Shown here: positions 8,143 to 17,115 of the stretch, in pieces | Numbering within the stretch: position 1 is the first letter of the stretch | How the letters are laid out: the number at the start of each line of letters is the position of its first letter | From: Lactobacillus kimbladii | GTDB lineage: Bacteria > Bacillota > Bacilli > Lactobacillales > Lactobacillaceae | Direction: 5' to 3' | DNA: 62,325 nucleotides | Assembly (NCBI RefSeq): GCF_014323605.1 | Contig: NZ_SCMB01000007.1 | Location: forward strand, 1 to 62,325 | Position numbers and translations under genes: made by a program | Notes under the pieces: model-generated | Database searches by the model: none | What the model was told of the DNA's origin: nothing | What the model saw: only the letters and a program-made list of their open reading frames with translations

Positions 8143-10782
8143 ATGACAGATTTAGCACCAAAATATGACCCCAAAGAGGTCGAACAAGGCAGATACCAAA
8201 AGTGGCTTGATCAAGACTTGTTCAAGCCATCCGGGGATAAAAAAGCACACCCATATTCTATTGTTATTCCGCCACCAAATGTTACTGGCAAACTGCACTT
8301 AGGGCATGCCTGGGATACTGCAATTCAAGATACATTAATTCGACTCAAAAGGATGCAGGGTTATGATACTTTGTATCTTCCAGGGATGGATCATGCAGGA
8401 ATTGCAACTCAGGCTAAAGTTGAAGCCAAATTACGCAAACAAGGCAAAGACCGACATGAAATGGGTCGTGAAGCTTTTGTTAAGCAAGTTTGGGACTGGA
8501 AAGATGAATACGCTGCTATTATCAAGAGTCAGTGGGCAAAATTAGGCCTGTCTCTCGACTATTCCAGAGAGAGATTCACTTTGGATAAAGGCTTATCCAA
8601 GGCAGTTCGTCGCGTTTTTGTGCAACTGTATAATGAGGGTCTAATTTACCGTGGTGAATATATTATTAATTGGGATCCGGAACTGCAAACAGCTTTAAGT
8701 GACATTGAAGTTATTCACCAAGACGATAAAGGTGCTTTTTACCATATTAAGTATCCGTTTGCTGATGGTTCCGGTTTTGTTGAGATTGCTACTACTCGTC
8801 CTGAGACAATGTTCGGTGATACTGCCGTTGCTGTGGCACCTGGAGATGAACGCTACAAAGATATAGTGGGCAAGGAACTGATTTTGCCAATAGTAGGACG
8901 TCATATTCCAATTATTGAGGATCAACACGTTGATCCAGAATTTGGTACTGGTTTGGTAAAAATTACTCCCGCTCATGATCCTAATGACTTCTTAGTGGGC
9001 AATCGTCATAACTTAAAACGGATTAATGTAATGAATGACGACGGTACTATGAACGAAAATGCCGGTAAGTATGAAGGTATGGACCGTTTTGAATGCCGTG
9101 AAACATTGGTTAAAGATTTAAAGGAGCAAGGCTACTTAATTAAAGTTAAGCCAATTGTACACTCAGTTGGACACTCGGAACGTTCTGGAGTTCAAGTTGA
9201 ACCACGTCTGTCAACTCAATGGTTTGTTAAGATGAAACCTTTGGCAGATAAAGTTTTAGAGAATCAAAAAACTGCGGGTAAAGTCAATTTTGTACCAAAG
9301 AGGTTTGAACAAACTTTAAATCATTGGATGGAAGATGTTCATGACTGGGTAATTTCACGTCAATTATGGTGGGGACATAGAATTCCAGCTTGGTATAACA
9401 AAAAGACTGGTGAGATGTATGTTGGAGAGGAAGCACCAAAAGACATTGAAAACTGGAAACAGGACCCAGATGTTCTAGACACCTGGTTTTCAAGTGCTTT
9501 ATGGCCATTTTCAACATTGGGCTGGCCTGATGAAGATTCTGCTGATTTTAAACGCTATTTCCCAACCAATGCTTTAGTTACCGGTTATGATATTATCTTT
9601 TTCTGGGTTTCACGGATGATTTTCCAGAGTCTGCATTTTACCCACAAGAGACCATTTAATGATGTTGTTCTTCACGGCTTGATTCGTGATGAACAAGGTC
9701 GCAAGATGAGTAAGTCTCTAGGTAACGGTGTCGATCCAATGGATGTTATTGATCAATATGGTGCAGATGCTTTGCGCTGGTTCTTGTTAAATGGGACAGC
9801 GCCAGGACAAGACACTCGCTATAATCCTAAACAATTGGCATCTGCATGGAACTTCATTAATAAGATTTGGAATGCTGCTCGATTTGTGATTATGAATTTA
9901 CCAGAAGATGCAAAAGCAGCTCATATGCCTGATACCAGCAAGTTTGATCTGTCAGACAGCTGGATTTTTGACCGCTTAAATCACACTGTAAGTGAAGTAA
10001 TTCGTTTATTTGATGATTATCAATTTGGTGAAGCTGGGCGCGAACTTTATAACTTTATCTGGAATGATTTCTGCGACTGGTATATCGAAATGGCCAAAGT
10101 TGCTCTCAATGGTTCAGATGAAGAACTGAAGACTAGAAAACAAGAGAATTTAATTTGGATTCTTGACCAAATTTTACGTTTGCTTCATCCAATTATGCCA
10201 TTTGTGACTGAAAAGCTGTGGCTGTCAATGCCTCATGAAGGCAAATCAATCATGGTTGCGAAGTATCCTACACCTCATGATGAATTTGTTAATGACAGAG
10301 CGCGACGCGATATGGCTTTCTTGATCGAAATTATTAAAGCTGTACGTAATATTCGAATGGAAGTTAATGCACCACTTTCTTCACCGATTGATATTATGAT
10401 TCAATTAGAAGACAGCAATAATGAACGGATTTTGACTGAAAACGAAGATTACGTCAAGAATTTCTTGCACCCGAAGAACCTGACTATTGCTGCCAATATA
10501 ACTGCTCCAAAATTAGCTAAAACTGCTGTGATTGCAGGAGCTCAAATTTTTGTCCCACTAGCCGATTTAGTTAATATTGATGACGAAATCAAGCGCATGA
10601 CAAAAGAGGAGAAAGATCTCCAAGCTGAAGTTGAACGCTCAAGCAAAAAACTGAATAATCAAGGCTTTGTAGCTCACGCACCAGAAGCAGTAATTAATAA
10701 GGAAAAAGCTAAAAAAGCTGATTATGAAAATCAACTGCAAAGCGTTCAGGAAAGAATTCAAGAATTAAAGAAGAGTGAATAA
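8143..10782 (+). CDS. valS: Valine--tRNA ligase
   Basis: Class I aminoacyl-tRNA synthetase that charges tRNA-Val and edits threonyl-tRNA in its CP1 domain. The product is 879 residues, full length. The HLGH motif is at residues 52-55 and KMSKS at 521-525; the C-terminal end is the characteristic coiled-coil arm (from about 805). Start ATG follows GGGAGGAG. Expression is set by the T-box immediately upstream. It overlaps the start of folC, so folC, the HAD gene and possibly radC can share the transcript. Confidence 0.98.
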   Translation: MTDLAPKYDPKEVEQGRYQKWLDQDLFKPSGDKKAHPYSIVIPPPNVTGKLHLGHAWDTAIQDTLIRLKRMQGYDTLYLPGMDHAGIATQAKVEAKLRKQGKDRHEMGREAFVKQVWDWKDEYAAIIKSQWAKLGLSLDYSRERFTLDKGLSKAVRRVFVQLYNEGLIYRGEYIINWDPELQTALSDIEVIHQDDKGAFYHIKYPFADGSGFVEIATTRPETMFGDTAVAVAPGDERYKDIVGKELILPIVGRHIPIIEDQHVDPEFGTGLVKITPAHDPNDFLVGNRHNLKRINVMNDDGTMNENAGKYEGMDRFECRETLVKDLKEQGYLIKVKPIVHSVGHSERSGVQVEPRLSTQWFVKMKPLADKVLENQKTAGKVNFVPKRFEQTLNHWMEDVHDWVISRQLWWGHRIPAWYNKKTGEMYVGEEAPKDIENWKQDPDVLDTWFSSALWPFSTLGWPDEDSADFKRYFPTNALVTGYDIIFFWVSRMIFQSLHFTHKRPFNDVVLHGLIRDEQGRKMSKSLGNGVDPMDVIDQYGADALRWFLLNGTAPGQDTRYNPKQLASAWNFINKIWNAARFVIMNLPEDAKAAHMPDTSKFDLSDSWIFDRLNHTVSEVIRLFDDYQFGEAGRELYNFIWNDFCDWYIEMAKVALNGSDEELKTRKQENLIWILDQILRLLHPIMPFVTEKLWLSMPHEGKSIMVAKYPTPHDEFVNDRARRDMAFLIEIIKAVRNIRMEVNAPLSSPIDIMIQLEDSNNERILTENEDYVKNFLHPKNLTIAANITAPKLAKTAVIAGAQIFVPLADLVNIDDEIKRMTKEEKDLQAEVERSSKKLNNQGFVAHAPEAVINKEKAKKADYENQLQSVQERIQELKKSE

Positions 10783-10783
10783 T

Positions 10784-12061
10784 GTGACTTTTACTAAAGC
10801 TCAAGATGTAATTAATTATTTATATTCACTTCCTAAATTACATGAAAAGGCAGATCTATCTTACATAAAAAAAGTGCTGACCTTTTTGGATAATCCGCAA
10901 GATAAAGTTAAAACAATTCATGTCACGGGCACTAATGGTAAAGGATCTACTTCATACTATTTGAGCAGCTTGCTGCAAAAGGCCGGTCAGAAGACTGGCC
11001 TTTTTGTTTCGCCATATGTGTTCGAATTTAACGAACGTATTCAATTAAATGGGCAAAATATTAGTGACGCAGATTTAGTAAAGACAGCTAATGCCATAGA
11101 ATCAGCTTTGACAAAAATTCGTAAAACAAGCAACAATTTTTCTTTAGTAACTTTTGAGTATGAAGTGGTAATGGCCTTTTTCTATTTTGCAAGAAAAAAA
11201 TGTGATTATGCTGTCATAGAAGTCGGTATAGGCGGTGAACATGACAAGACAAACGTGATTACACCTGAAGTCAGCATAATTACCACGATTGGTTTAGATC
11301 ATGAACAAATTATCGGACCCACACTTCAGGATATTGCGCGTGAAAAAAGTGGAATAATTAAAAGGAATCGTCCTGTAGTTTTGGGTAATATTTCTAAAGA
11401 GGTGTTGCCCATAATTCAGCAAAAAGCACAAAAAGAACATGCGACAATAAAACTATTAGGAAAAGATTTTAAAATTTCCTTGCAAGAAAATTTAACTTAT
11501 CAAGATCAAAATAAGAAAATTTCCTTTTTACCCAGACCTTTAGTAGAAGGTTATGATGTAGGTATCGCTATTTCTGCTGTTAGCCTTTTGGGAGTGAAAC
11601 TTTCTGCAGCTGAAATTAAAGAGGCAATAAATCAAACCAAAATTCCTGGTCGTTATCAAATAGTGCAAAATAACCCATTAGTTATTCTTGATGGCGCACA
11701 TAATATTCAAGCCATGCAAAACCTGCTTAATTTTGCTCATTTTGAACAGAAGAAAAAACAGGGCAAAGTTAAAGTTTTGATTATGATGATGAAAGATAAG
11801 GATATTGAGCAAGTATTTAAATTGTTTAAGCCAGAAGATGAAGTATACATTACAACAATTGATTATCCTCGTGCAGCCAAGGAAAAAGATTTCCCGACTT
11901 GGATTCAAGAAAAATACCAATACCAAGCTGACTGGGAAACATCTTTTAGGAGTTTAGAGCAGAAGAGTCAAACAAATGATATACTGCTAGTGACGGGATC
12001 GTTTTATTTAGTCGGAAATATTTTACAAATGGAGACAAAAAATGCGAGTTCAAGGTCTTGA
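10784..12061 (+). CDS. folC: Folylpolyglutamate synthase / dihydrofolate synthase
   Basis: Mur-ligase-like enzyme that adds glutamate to (dihydro)folates. The P-loop GTNGKGST lies near residues 49-56, the VIEVGIGGEHDKTNV segment around 145-160, and the second nucleotide/product motif DGAHN near 305. I prefer GTG at 10784, 8 bases after an AAAGAAGAG ribosome site; GTG at 10775, overlapping the end of valS by 8 bases, is the alternative and adds three residues. About 425 residues, as expected. The operon position after valS is common in lactobacilli. Confidence 0.93.
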   Translation: MTFTKAQDVINYLYSLPKLHEKADLSYIKKVLTFLDNPQDKVKTIHVTGTNGKGSTSYYLSSLLQKAGQKTGLFVSPYVFEFNERIQLNGQNISDADLVKTANAIESALTKIRKTSNNFSLVTFEYEVVMAFFYFARKKCDYAVIEVGIGGEHDKTNVITPEVSIITTIGLDHEQIIGPTLQDIAREKSGIIKRNRPVVLGNISKEVLPIIQQKAQKEHATIKLLGKDFKISLQENLTYQDQNKKISFLPRPLVEGYDVGIAISAVSLLGVKLSAAEIKEAINQTKIPGRYQIVQNNPLVILDGAHNIQAMQNLLNFAHFEQKKKQGKVKVLIMMMKDKDIEQVFKLFKPEDEVYITTIDYPRAAKEKDFPTWIQEKYQYQADWETSFRSLEQKSQTNDILLVTGSFYLVGNILQMETKNASSRS

Positions 12062-12722
12062 TGATGAAATTAAGGGAATATTATTCGATATGGACGGATT
12101 GCTGGTCAATTCTGAAAATTTGTATTGGAAAGCTAATATACAGGCTGCTAAAGAAGCAAATTTAGGCACTCCGGATGATATCTATCTTAAATTAGTTGGC
12201 TCAACAACCACTGATATGGACGATTTTTATTCTAAATACTTTAAAAATAAGAAGCAGCGGGACCAATTTATTAAGCGTACGGATGAGTTGGTGTGGCAGT
12301 GGACCGAGGAAGGTAAACTAAAATTGCGCCCTGGAGTCCAAGAAGCTCTTGATCTTTTTCAAAAAGCTGGTTTACCTATGGCAGTGGTTACCAGTAACAC
12401 CGAAGATGTGGTAGAGCATAATTTGTGGGCAACAGGTAGCCGCAATTATTTTCAGTTTCATTTAAATTATGATGATGTTAGAAAAAATAATGTTCAGCCA
12501 AAGCCTGCTCCGGATATTTATCTTTTGGCTGCTCAAAAATTACATGTTCCTCAAAATAAAATTCTAGCCTTTGAAGATTCTTCTCCCGGATTGCTTGCGG
12601 CCGTTAATGCAGGTTTAAAGTGCGTAATGGTGCCTGATTTAATTCCGGCAAGTAAAAACGACTATCAAAATGCTGCATTTGTCTGTAAAGATTTTTATGA
12701 ATTTCTGAAAAAGGTTTGTTAA
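12042..12722 (+). CDS. HAD-superfamily phosphatase, beta-phosphoglucomutase-like
   Basis: A 226-residue haloacid dehalogenase-type hydrolase. Motif I FDMDGLLVNSE places the nucleophile at D16 and the acid/base at D18. Motif II is the VVTSN segment, motif III the lysine in NVQPKPAPDIY, and motif IV FEDSSPGLLAA. The helical cap between motifs I and II puts it in the subfamily with beta-phosphoglucomutase and phosphoglycolate phosphatase. The substrate cannot be read from the sequence. Its ATG lies 20 bases inside the end of folC, with GGAGAC upstream, so it is cotranscribed. Confidence 0.87.
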   Translation: MRVQGLDDEIKGILFDMDGLLVNSENLYWKANIQAAKEANLGTPDDIYLKLVGSTTTDMDDFYSKYFKNKKQRDQFIKRTDELVWQWTEEGKLKLRPGVQEALDLFQKAGLPMAVVTSNTEDVVEHNLWATGSRNYFQFHLNYDDVRKNNVQPKPAPDIYLLAAQKLHVPQNKILAFEDSSPGLLAAVNAGLKCVMVPDLIPASKNDYQNAAFVCKDFYEFLKKVC

Positions 12723-12757
12723 TTTTCAACGTATTTAATAGTGAAAGGAATGGTTTT

Positions 12758-13381
12758 ATGGAATTGATAAAATCTAATCACTATTTATTGAAAACTGACT
12801 GGGAAATGTTAAACAGCCTTTTTGCTGAGTTGAAAGAACGTGGAATAGAGAAGTTCGATGAACTTTTTATAAAACTGACAGAGCTAAAAATCATGAATTT
12901 CGATGATTTGCTCAAATATATTTCTGGCAGTCAATGCGATAAAAATTTAGCTGTTCTTTGTGAGGGACTGCTTGAAAGACTGAGGTCGGCGGTTCCAGAT
13001 CGTGAACTTATTATGACATCGAGTGATGAAGTAGGTACCTATTTATTGGATAAGTTGGCTGGTCGTAAACAAGAAGAGCTTTGGGCAGTTTATATTGATA
13101 ACAGTAATCATATTGTTGCTGAAAAAAGATTATTTCAAGGAACTTTAGATAAGTCAATTGCTCACCCACGGGAAATTTTCCGTTGGGCAGTAATTTATGC
13201 CTGCGCCGGCTTTTTTGTGGTTCATAATCATCCAAGTGGCAATTTAATTCCATCAAAAAGCGATATAGAGCTAACAAAAATGCTTTTTGCAGCTTCTGAA
13301 TTATTTCATATTGACTTTCTTGATCATTTTATTGTGGGGAAGGGACAATATGTGAGTTTGCGTGAAAGGCAATTATTTTAA
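12758..13381 (+). CDS. radC: RadC family JAB/MPN domain protein
   Basis: A 207-residue protein of the RadC family, whose name comes from DNA repair but whose true role is unsettled. The start is ATG at 12758, seven bases after AAAGGAA; the longer frame from 12716 has no ribosome site and would overlap the HAD gene. The C-terminal half is a JAMM metalloprotease-like domain with HNHPSG and a downstream Ser-Asp (SKSD), then DHFIVG. The usual N-terminal helix-hairpin-helix is short and weakly conserved. Ahead of mreB it is the last gene before a new promoter. Confidence 0.88.
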   Translation: MELIKSNHYLLKTDWEMLNSLFAELKERGIEKFDELFIKLTELKIMNFDDLLKYISGSQCDKNLAVLCEGLLERLRSAVPDRELIMTSSDEVGTYLLDKLAGRKQEELWAVYIDNSNHIVAEKRLFQGTLDKSIAHPREIFRWAVIYACAGFFVVHNHPSGNLIPSKSDIELTKMLFAASELFHIDFLDHFIVGKGQYVSLRERQLF

Positions 13382-13428
13382 ATTCATCTTAAAGTTACAT
13401 TTCATTTTCTTTTTTAAGTTGCACTTTA

Positions 13429-13437
13429 TGCTATAAT
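13429..13437 (+). promoter_or_regulatory. Extended -10 promoter of mreB
   Basis: TGCTATAAT with consensus hexamer at 13432-13437, 43 bases before the GTG start. No clear -35 at standard spacing. Confidence 0.55.
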
Positions 13438-13479
13438 TATTCAAGATTTAGAGACTGCAATAATTAAGGAGAGATTTAC

Positions 13480-14484
13480 GTGTTTGGATTAGGAGCAAAA
13501 AATATTGGCATCGATTTAGGGACGGCCAATACTCTTGTTTATATGGAAGGCAAAGGAATTGTTTTAAGGGAGCCTTCTGTTGTGGCTAAAAATACCCATA
13601 CTGGAAAAGTAATTGCGGTAGGGTCAGAAGCAAGAGAAATGATCGGAAGGACACCGGAAAGCATAGTGGCTATCAGGCCAATGAAAGATGGTGTAATTGC
13701 TGATTATGATACAACTGCCTCTATGCTTAAGTATTTTATAGAAAAGACTGTAGGCAACTCCAAACCTTCAGCTATGATTTGTGTACCTTCGGGAGTAACT
13801 GAAGTTGAAAAACGGGCAGTTATTGATGCCGCTCGTGTAGCTGGTGCACGTGAAGCCTTTGTAATAGAAGAACCGTTTGCAGCCGCCATTGGAGCTGGAT
13901 TGCCAGTAATGGATCCTACTGGTTCAATGGTCGTGGATATTGGTGGTGGGACTACTGATGTAGCAACGATTTCTCTTGGTGGAATTGTTTCATCTACATC
14001 AATTCGTCAAGCTGGTGATAAGTTTAATACTGCAATTGTAAATTATGTACATTCAAATTTTAATCTTTTGATCGGTGAAAGAACCGCTGAAGACATAAAA
14101 ATCCAAATTGGCTCCGCTTCAGTTGAAAAGGCAGAAGGAATTGAATCTGTCAATATTCGTGGACGTGATTTAGTTACCGGATTGCCAAAATCAGTTGATG
14201 TTAAAGCAGTTGATGTTTCAAAAGCAATTCAAGATGTTGTTCAAGATATTATTGTTGCTATTAAAGAAACTCTAGAACAAACCTCTCCTGAAATTGCAGC
14301 GGATGTAATTGATCATGGTATTGTGCTAACTGGTGGCGGTGCTTTACTTAAGAATTTGCCAGATGTTATTTCAGAAGCTACTAAAGTTCCAGTATTTATA
14401 GCACAAGACCCATTAGATTGTGTTGCAGTTGGTACAGGTGAGTCTCTGAAAAATATTGAAGTAATGCGTAGAAGTCGCAGATAA
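13480..14484 (+). CDS. mreB: Rod shape-determining protein MreB (actin homologue)
   Basis: Forms membrane-bound filaments that direct lateral wall synthesis. The 334-residue protein starts at GTG, six bases after AAGGAGAG, with [18 protein letters not shown] (phosphate 1 motif of the actin fold). The phosphate 2 segment [12 protein letters not shown] and the adenosine motif [13 protein letters not shown] are present. Length and motifs match MreB rather than the shorter Mbl variants. A weak terminator follows before mreC. Confidence 0.96.
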   Translation: MFGLGAKNIGIDLGTANTLVYMEGKGIVLREPSVVAKNTHTGKVIAVGSEAREMIGRTPESIVAIRPMKDGVIADYDTTASMLKYFIEKTVGNSKPSAMICVPSGVTEVEKRAVIDAARVAGAREAFVIEEPFAAAIGAGLPVMDPTGSMVVDIGGGTTDVATISLGGIVSSTSIRQAGDKFNTAIVNYVHSNFNLLIGERTAEDIKIQIGSASVEKAEGIESVNIRGRDLVTGLPKSVDVKAVDVSKAIQDVVQDIIVAIKETLEQTSPEIAADVIDHGIVLTGGGALLKNLPDVISEATKVPVFIAQDPLDCVAVGTGESLKNIEVMRRSRR

Positions 14485-14488
14485 TACA

Positions 14489-14515
14489 AAAAGTCGGCTA
14501 TTATTGCCGATTTTT
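14489..14515 (+). terminator. Hairpin between mreB and mreC
   Basis: A 10-bp stem (14489-14498 with 14506-14515, one G-T pair), a 7-base loop and a T-rich tail. It lies only 20 bases before mreC with no new promoter visible, so it may be an attenuator that lowers mreC and mreD relative to mreB. Confidence 0.55.
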
Positions 14516-14534
14516 CTTTAGGGACTGTTTCCAA

Positions 14535-15386
14535 ATGAAGAAATTTTTACAGAATAAAAAACTGTTGTCAGCATGTCTTGCAGTTATTGTAGTATTTATA
14601 GTTTTAGGTGGTAGTGTTAGCTTGCGTAATAAGCGCAACACTCCATTAATTATTCAAAGCTTTGGTAATGATATAGTCGCTGTAGGGTCAAGGATTATTG
14701 ATTTTCCTCTTAGTTTTGTGTCTGGCAGTTTAAATAATGTGCATGATTTGCTGAATACTCAAGATGAAAATAACTATCTTAAGAGCCAAATAACCGATTT
14801 GGAACAAACAAAGGCTCGTAACTCAAGTCTTGAAGCTGAAAATAAACAACTTAAGTCCGCTTTAAAGTTAAAAGAAACTTTAACTGACTATAATATGGTT
14901 CAAGCCTCGGTAATTTCGCGTTCACCAGACAGCTGGACAGACCTTTTGGTTATTAACAAGGGAACTACTTCTGGCTTACGTAAAAACATGGCCGTGATGT
15001 CGGGCGGTGGAGTTATTGGTCGTATAATAGAGGTTAATGCTGCTTCTGCCAAGGTGGAATTAATTACCACTAGTGACAAGTCGGCAAACCGTTTTGCAGT
15101 TCAAGCTCAAGCCACAAATGGAAAAAAGGTTCATGGCATAATTACAGTGATAGGTAACAAAACTTTAGCCTTTACTCAAGCAATGGATAGTAAAAAACTT
15201 AAGCGTGGTACGAAAATTTACACTAGTGGAATGGGTGGTAATTCTCCTAAAGGATTATTAGTAGGAACTATTTCTGCTACAACACATGACTCATTTGGCT
15301 TATCTGATTTAATCAAAATAAATCCAGCTGGCGAATTAAACGATCCTTCAGTTGTCACTGTTATCACAAGGAAAGTGAACGACTAA
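14535..15386 (+). CDS. mreC: Rod shape-determining protein MreC
   Basis: Bitopic membrane protein that couples the MreB filament to periplasmic-side wall enzymes. The 283 residues show an N-terminal membrane helix (about 12-28), a coiled coil with repeated leucines and glutamates (about 70-112) and the beta-barrel MreC domain (about 120-275) containing SRSPDSWTDLLVINKG and VMSGGGVIGRI. It overlaps mreD by the TAATG junction, indicating translational coupling. Confidence 0.93.
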   Translation: MKKFLQNKKLLSACLAVIVVFIVLGGSVSLRNKRNTPLIIQSFGNDIVAVGSRIIDFPLSFVSGSLNNVHDLLNTQDENNYLKSQITDLEQTKARNSSLEAENKQLKSALKLKETLTDYNMVQASVISRSPDSWTDLLVINKGTTSGLRKNMAVMSGGGVIGRIIEVNAASAKVELITTSDKSANRFAVQAQATNGKKVHGIITVIGNKTLAFTQAMDSKKLKRGTKIYTSGMGGNSPKGLLVGTISATTHDSFGLSDLIKINPAGELNDPSVVTVITRKVND

Positions 15387-15919
15387 TGAAGACACTGCGA
15401 AAATTTACTCTTGTCTTAGCATTATATGTTGCTTTAGCTATTAGTGGCAGCTTGTCCTTTTACCTGCATCAGTTTTTCTCATTTGGCAAAGCTTCTAACT
15501 TATTAGTACCTGTTAGTATGATGCTAATCGCGCTATTTGATGACACTAATAATAAAGAAATTTGGTTGGCTTTAGGTGCAGGTATAGTCAGTGACATTTA
15601 TTTTTTTGGCATTATAGGTATTTACGCAATTATCTTGCCAATAGTTTCATGGCTATTGCAAAAATCTGCACGATTTTTGCCTGAGGTATTTTGGGCCAGA
15701 GTTCTGGCAGTTTTAATTGCCTCTGTTCTAACTCAAGGCTTCACGTGGCTGATTTTGAATATGACAGGTTTGTTAAGTATTGGTATTTTTAAGCTGGTGC
15801 AAAGTATTTTGCCAACTCTGTGCTGGGTATTTATATTTATTTGTGCCACCTATAAATTATGGTGGAATCTGGCTCTTAACTATCCTTTTATGGTTAATTT
15901 GGAAAATTACCGGCAATAA
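15386..15919 (+). CDS. mreD: Rod shape-determining protein MreD
   Basis: A 177-residue integral membrane protein with five or so hydrophobic helices, the third component of the elongation complex. Sequence conservation in this family is low, but the position right after mreC, the overlapping start and the acidic residues between helices (ALFDDTNNKE, GIVSDIYFFG) support the call. It ends at a strong terminator. Confidence 0.88.
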   Translation: MKTLRKFTLVLALYVALAISGSLSFYLHQFFSFGKASNLLVPVSMMLIALFDDTNNKEIWLALGAGIVSDIYFFGIIGIYAIILPIVSWLLQKSARFLPEVFWARVLAVLIASVLTQGFTWLILNMTGLLSIGIFKLVQSILPTLCWVFIFICATYKLWWNLALNYPFMVNLENYRQ

Positions 15920-15949
15920 AAAACGTGAGATACAAGTCTCACGTTTTTT
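15918..15949. terminator. Bidirectional terminator between mreD and the DUF4044 gene
   Basis: The stem 15918-15930 pairs with 15937-15949, with A and T tails on both sides. Convergent genes end on either side, and the DUF4044 stop codon lies within it. Confidence 0.88.
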
Positions 15950-16088
15950 ATTCGAAAAAGCCAAAGCTTGATAATGCACCAACAGCCTGCATTACAACTG
16001 CCGCTAGAGTAATTAATGCCATTAGCCAAGCCATAGCAATTGTTAATTTTTGAAATTTAGATCTCTTTTTCTTATGTCTTCGCGTCAT
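15948..16088 (-). CDS. Small DUF4044 family membrane protein
   Basis: A 46-codon gene on the minus strand with its own consensus promoter and a GGAGG ribosome site 7 bases before the ATG. The product starts MTRRHKKKRSKFQKLT, a strongly basic head, followed by one hydrophobic helix (about residues 17-36) and ends ALSSFGFFE. This layout (basic KKKxSKFQK then a single membrane helix) is that of the DUF4044 small proteins found in lactobacilli. Function is unknown; the location between mreD and the division cluster suggests, without proof, a role at the envelope. Confidence 0.82.
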   Translation of the reverse strand: MTRRHKKKRSKFQKLTIAMAWLMALITLAAVVMQAVGALSSFGFFE

Positions 16089-16112
16089 TGATTGACCTCC
16101 TACTTGAACAAT

Positions 16113-16141
16113 ATTTTATGCTACTTAATAGTTTTTTTCAA
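16113..16141 (-). promoter_or_regulatory. Promoter of the DUF4044 gene
   Basis: On the minus strand: TTGAAA, 17 bases, TAAAAT. Confidence 0.75.
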
Positions 16142-16188
16142 TCGCGGAGTAAGATAAAATAGATATTAAATGATAGAGGATGTAGCCA

Positions 16189-16515
16189 ATGTTTTTAATT
16201 ATATTGATACCAGTTATAGGTCTTGCTTTAGCTTATATTGTCAATAAAATGTTTCCTAAAGCTCAATTTAGGGGATATGATTTATTGCCTTTCTTTTTTA
16301 TATATGCATGTCACTTAATTACCATGCACCAAAAAAGACCTGAGTTTTTGCCTTATGGTTTCTTCGTTTTTTTCTTCTTAGTTATAGTTATAGCAATATC
16401 TGATGCTGTTAAAAATAAAAATCTCTCTTTAAGTCAAACTCTGCGTAAAATCTGGGATTACTTAACTGTAAATACTATTTTTTGGTATCTGGGTCTATTA
16501 TTTTTGATGATATAG
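16189..16515 (+). CDS. DUF3397 family membrane protein
   Basis: A 108-residue protein with four hydrophobic segments (about 2-15, 26-43, 53-71, 91-107), little else but a central MHQKRPEF loop. The family DUF3397 is regularly found just upstream of mraZ in lactobacilli and related Firmicutes. A GAGGATGTAGCC ribosome site precedes the ATG. A terminator separates it from mraZ. Function unknown. Confidence 0.78.
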   Translation: MFLIILIPVIGLALAYIVNKMFPKAQFRGYDLLPFFFIYACHLITMHQKRPEFLPYGFFVFFFLVIVIAISDAVKNKNLSLSQTLRKIWDYLTVNTIFWYLGLLFLMI

Positions 16516-16551
16516 TCAAACTTTTTAATAAAAAAATTTTAAAAAAACTAG

Positions 16552-16582
16552 TCGCAAACCTGAATTGGTTTGCGATTTTTTC
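16552..16582 (+). terminator. Terminator of the DUF3397 gene
   Basis: The stem TCGCAAACC (16552-16560) pairs with GGTTTGCGA (16567-16575) and is followed by a T run. Confidence 0.85.
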
Positions 16583-16617
16583 TTTTTGTGTCATTAAAAA
16601 ATAAATATTTAACTTTT

Positions 16618-16658
16618 TTGACTAAAAAGTGGTAGGAAGTGGTGAATTGTGGTAAATT
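16618..16658 (+). promoter_or_regulatory. mraZ promoter region with three-box MraZ operator
   Basis: GTGG occurs at 16629-16632, 16639-16642 and 16649-16652, exactly 10 bases apart, so the boxes lie on one face of the helix. MraZ is known to repress its own operon through short direct repeats of the TGG(G/T) kind with 5-base gaps. A TTGACT (16618-16623) and an extended-10-like TGGTAAATT (16650-16658) flank and overlap the boxes; the exact -35/-10 pair is not certain. Confidence 0.7.
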
Positions 16659-16681
16659 ATTTAGTGGAAGGGGGCTAAGCC

Positions 16682-17113
16682 ATGTTCATGGGTGAATATC
16701 ATCACAATCTTGACAGCAAAGGGCGTTTAATTATACCTGCCCGTTTGCGTAGCCAAATAGGTGACAAAATGATATTTACTCGCGGAATGGAAGGCTGCAT
16801 TTTTGGCTATACTACTGAGGCGTGGCAAAAAATTGAAGCTAAATTAGCGCAACTTCCATTGACTAAGAGAAATGCGCGTAGCTTTACGCGTTTGTTCTAC
16901 TCTGGTGCGATGGAATGCGAATTTGACAAACAAGGTCGTGTGAATCTGACCACAACGCTGAAGAAACATGCTTCCCTTGTCAAAGAATGTGTCATTGTAG
17001 GAGTTTCTGATCGAATTGAAATTTGGTCTAAGGAACGTTGGGAAAGCTTTAGTGATGAAGCCAATGAAAACTATGATGATATCGCAGAAAATTTGGATGA
17101 AATTGAACTATAA
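16682..17113 (+). CDS. mraZ: Transcriptional regulator MraZ
   Basis: First gene of the dcw cluster. The 143 residues contain two SpoVT/AbrB-like DNA-binding halves (about 5-47, GEYHHNLDSKGRLIIPARLR; about 76-119, ECEFDKQGRVNLTTTLKKHA), each with the DxxGR signature. The protein forms ring-like oligomers that bind repeats ahead of its own gene; the matching operator is visible 30-50 bases upstream. Start ATG follows GAAGGGGG. It is two bases from rsmH. Confidence 0.96.
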   Translation: MFMGEYHHNLDSKGRLIIPARLRSQIGDKMIFTRGMEGCIFGYTTEAWQKIEAKLAQLPLTKRNARSFTRLFYSGAMECEFDKQGRVNLTTTLKKHASLVKECVIVGVSDRIEIWSKERWESFSDEANENYDDIAENLDEIEL

Positions 17114-17115
17114 TT

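Noticed and set aside
16618..16646. TTGACT as a standard -35 for mraZ with 17-base spacing
   Set aside because: The hexamer 17 bases on is GGTGAA, not a -10; the true promoter pair stays open.
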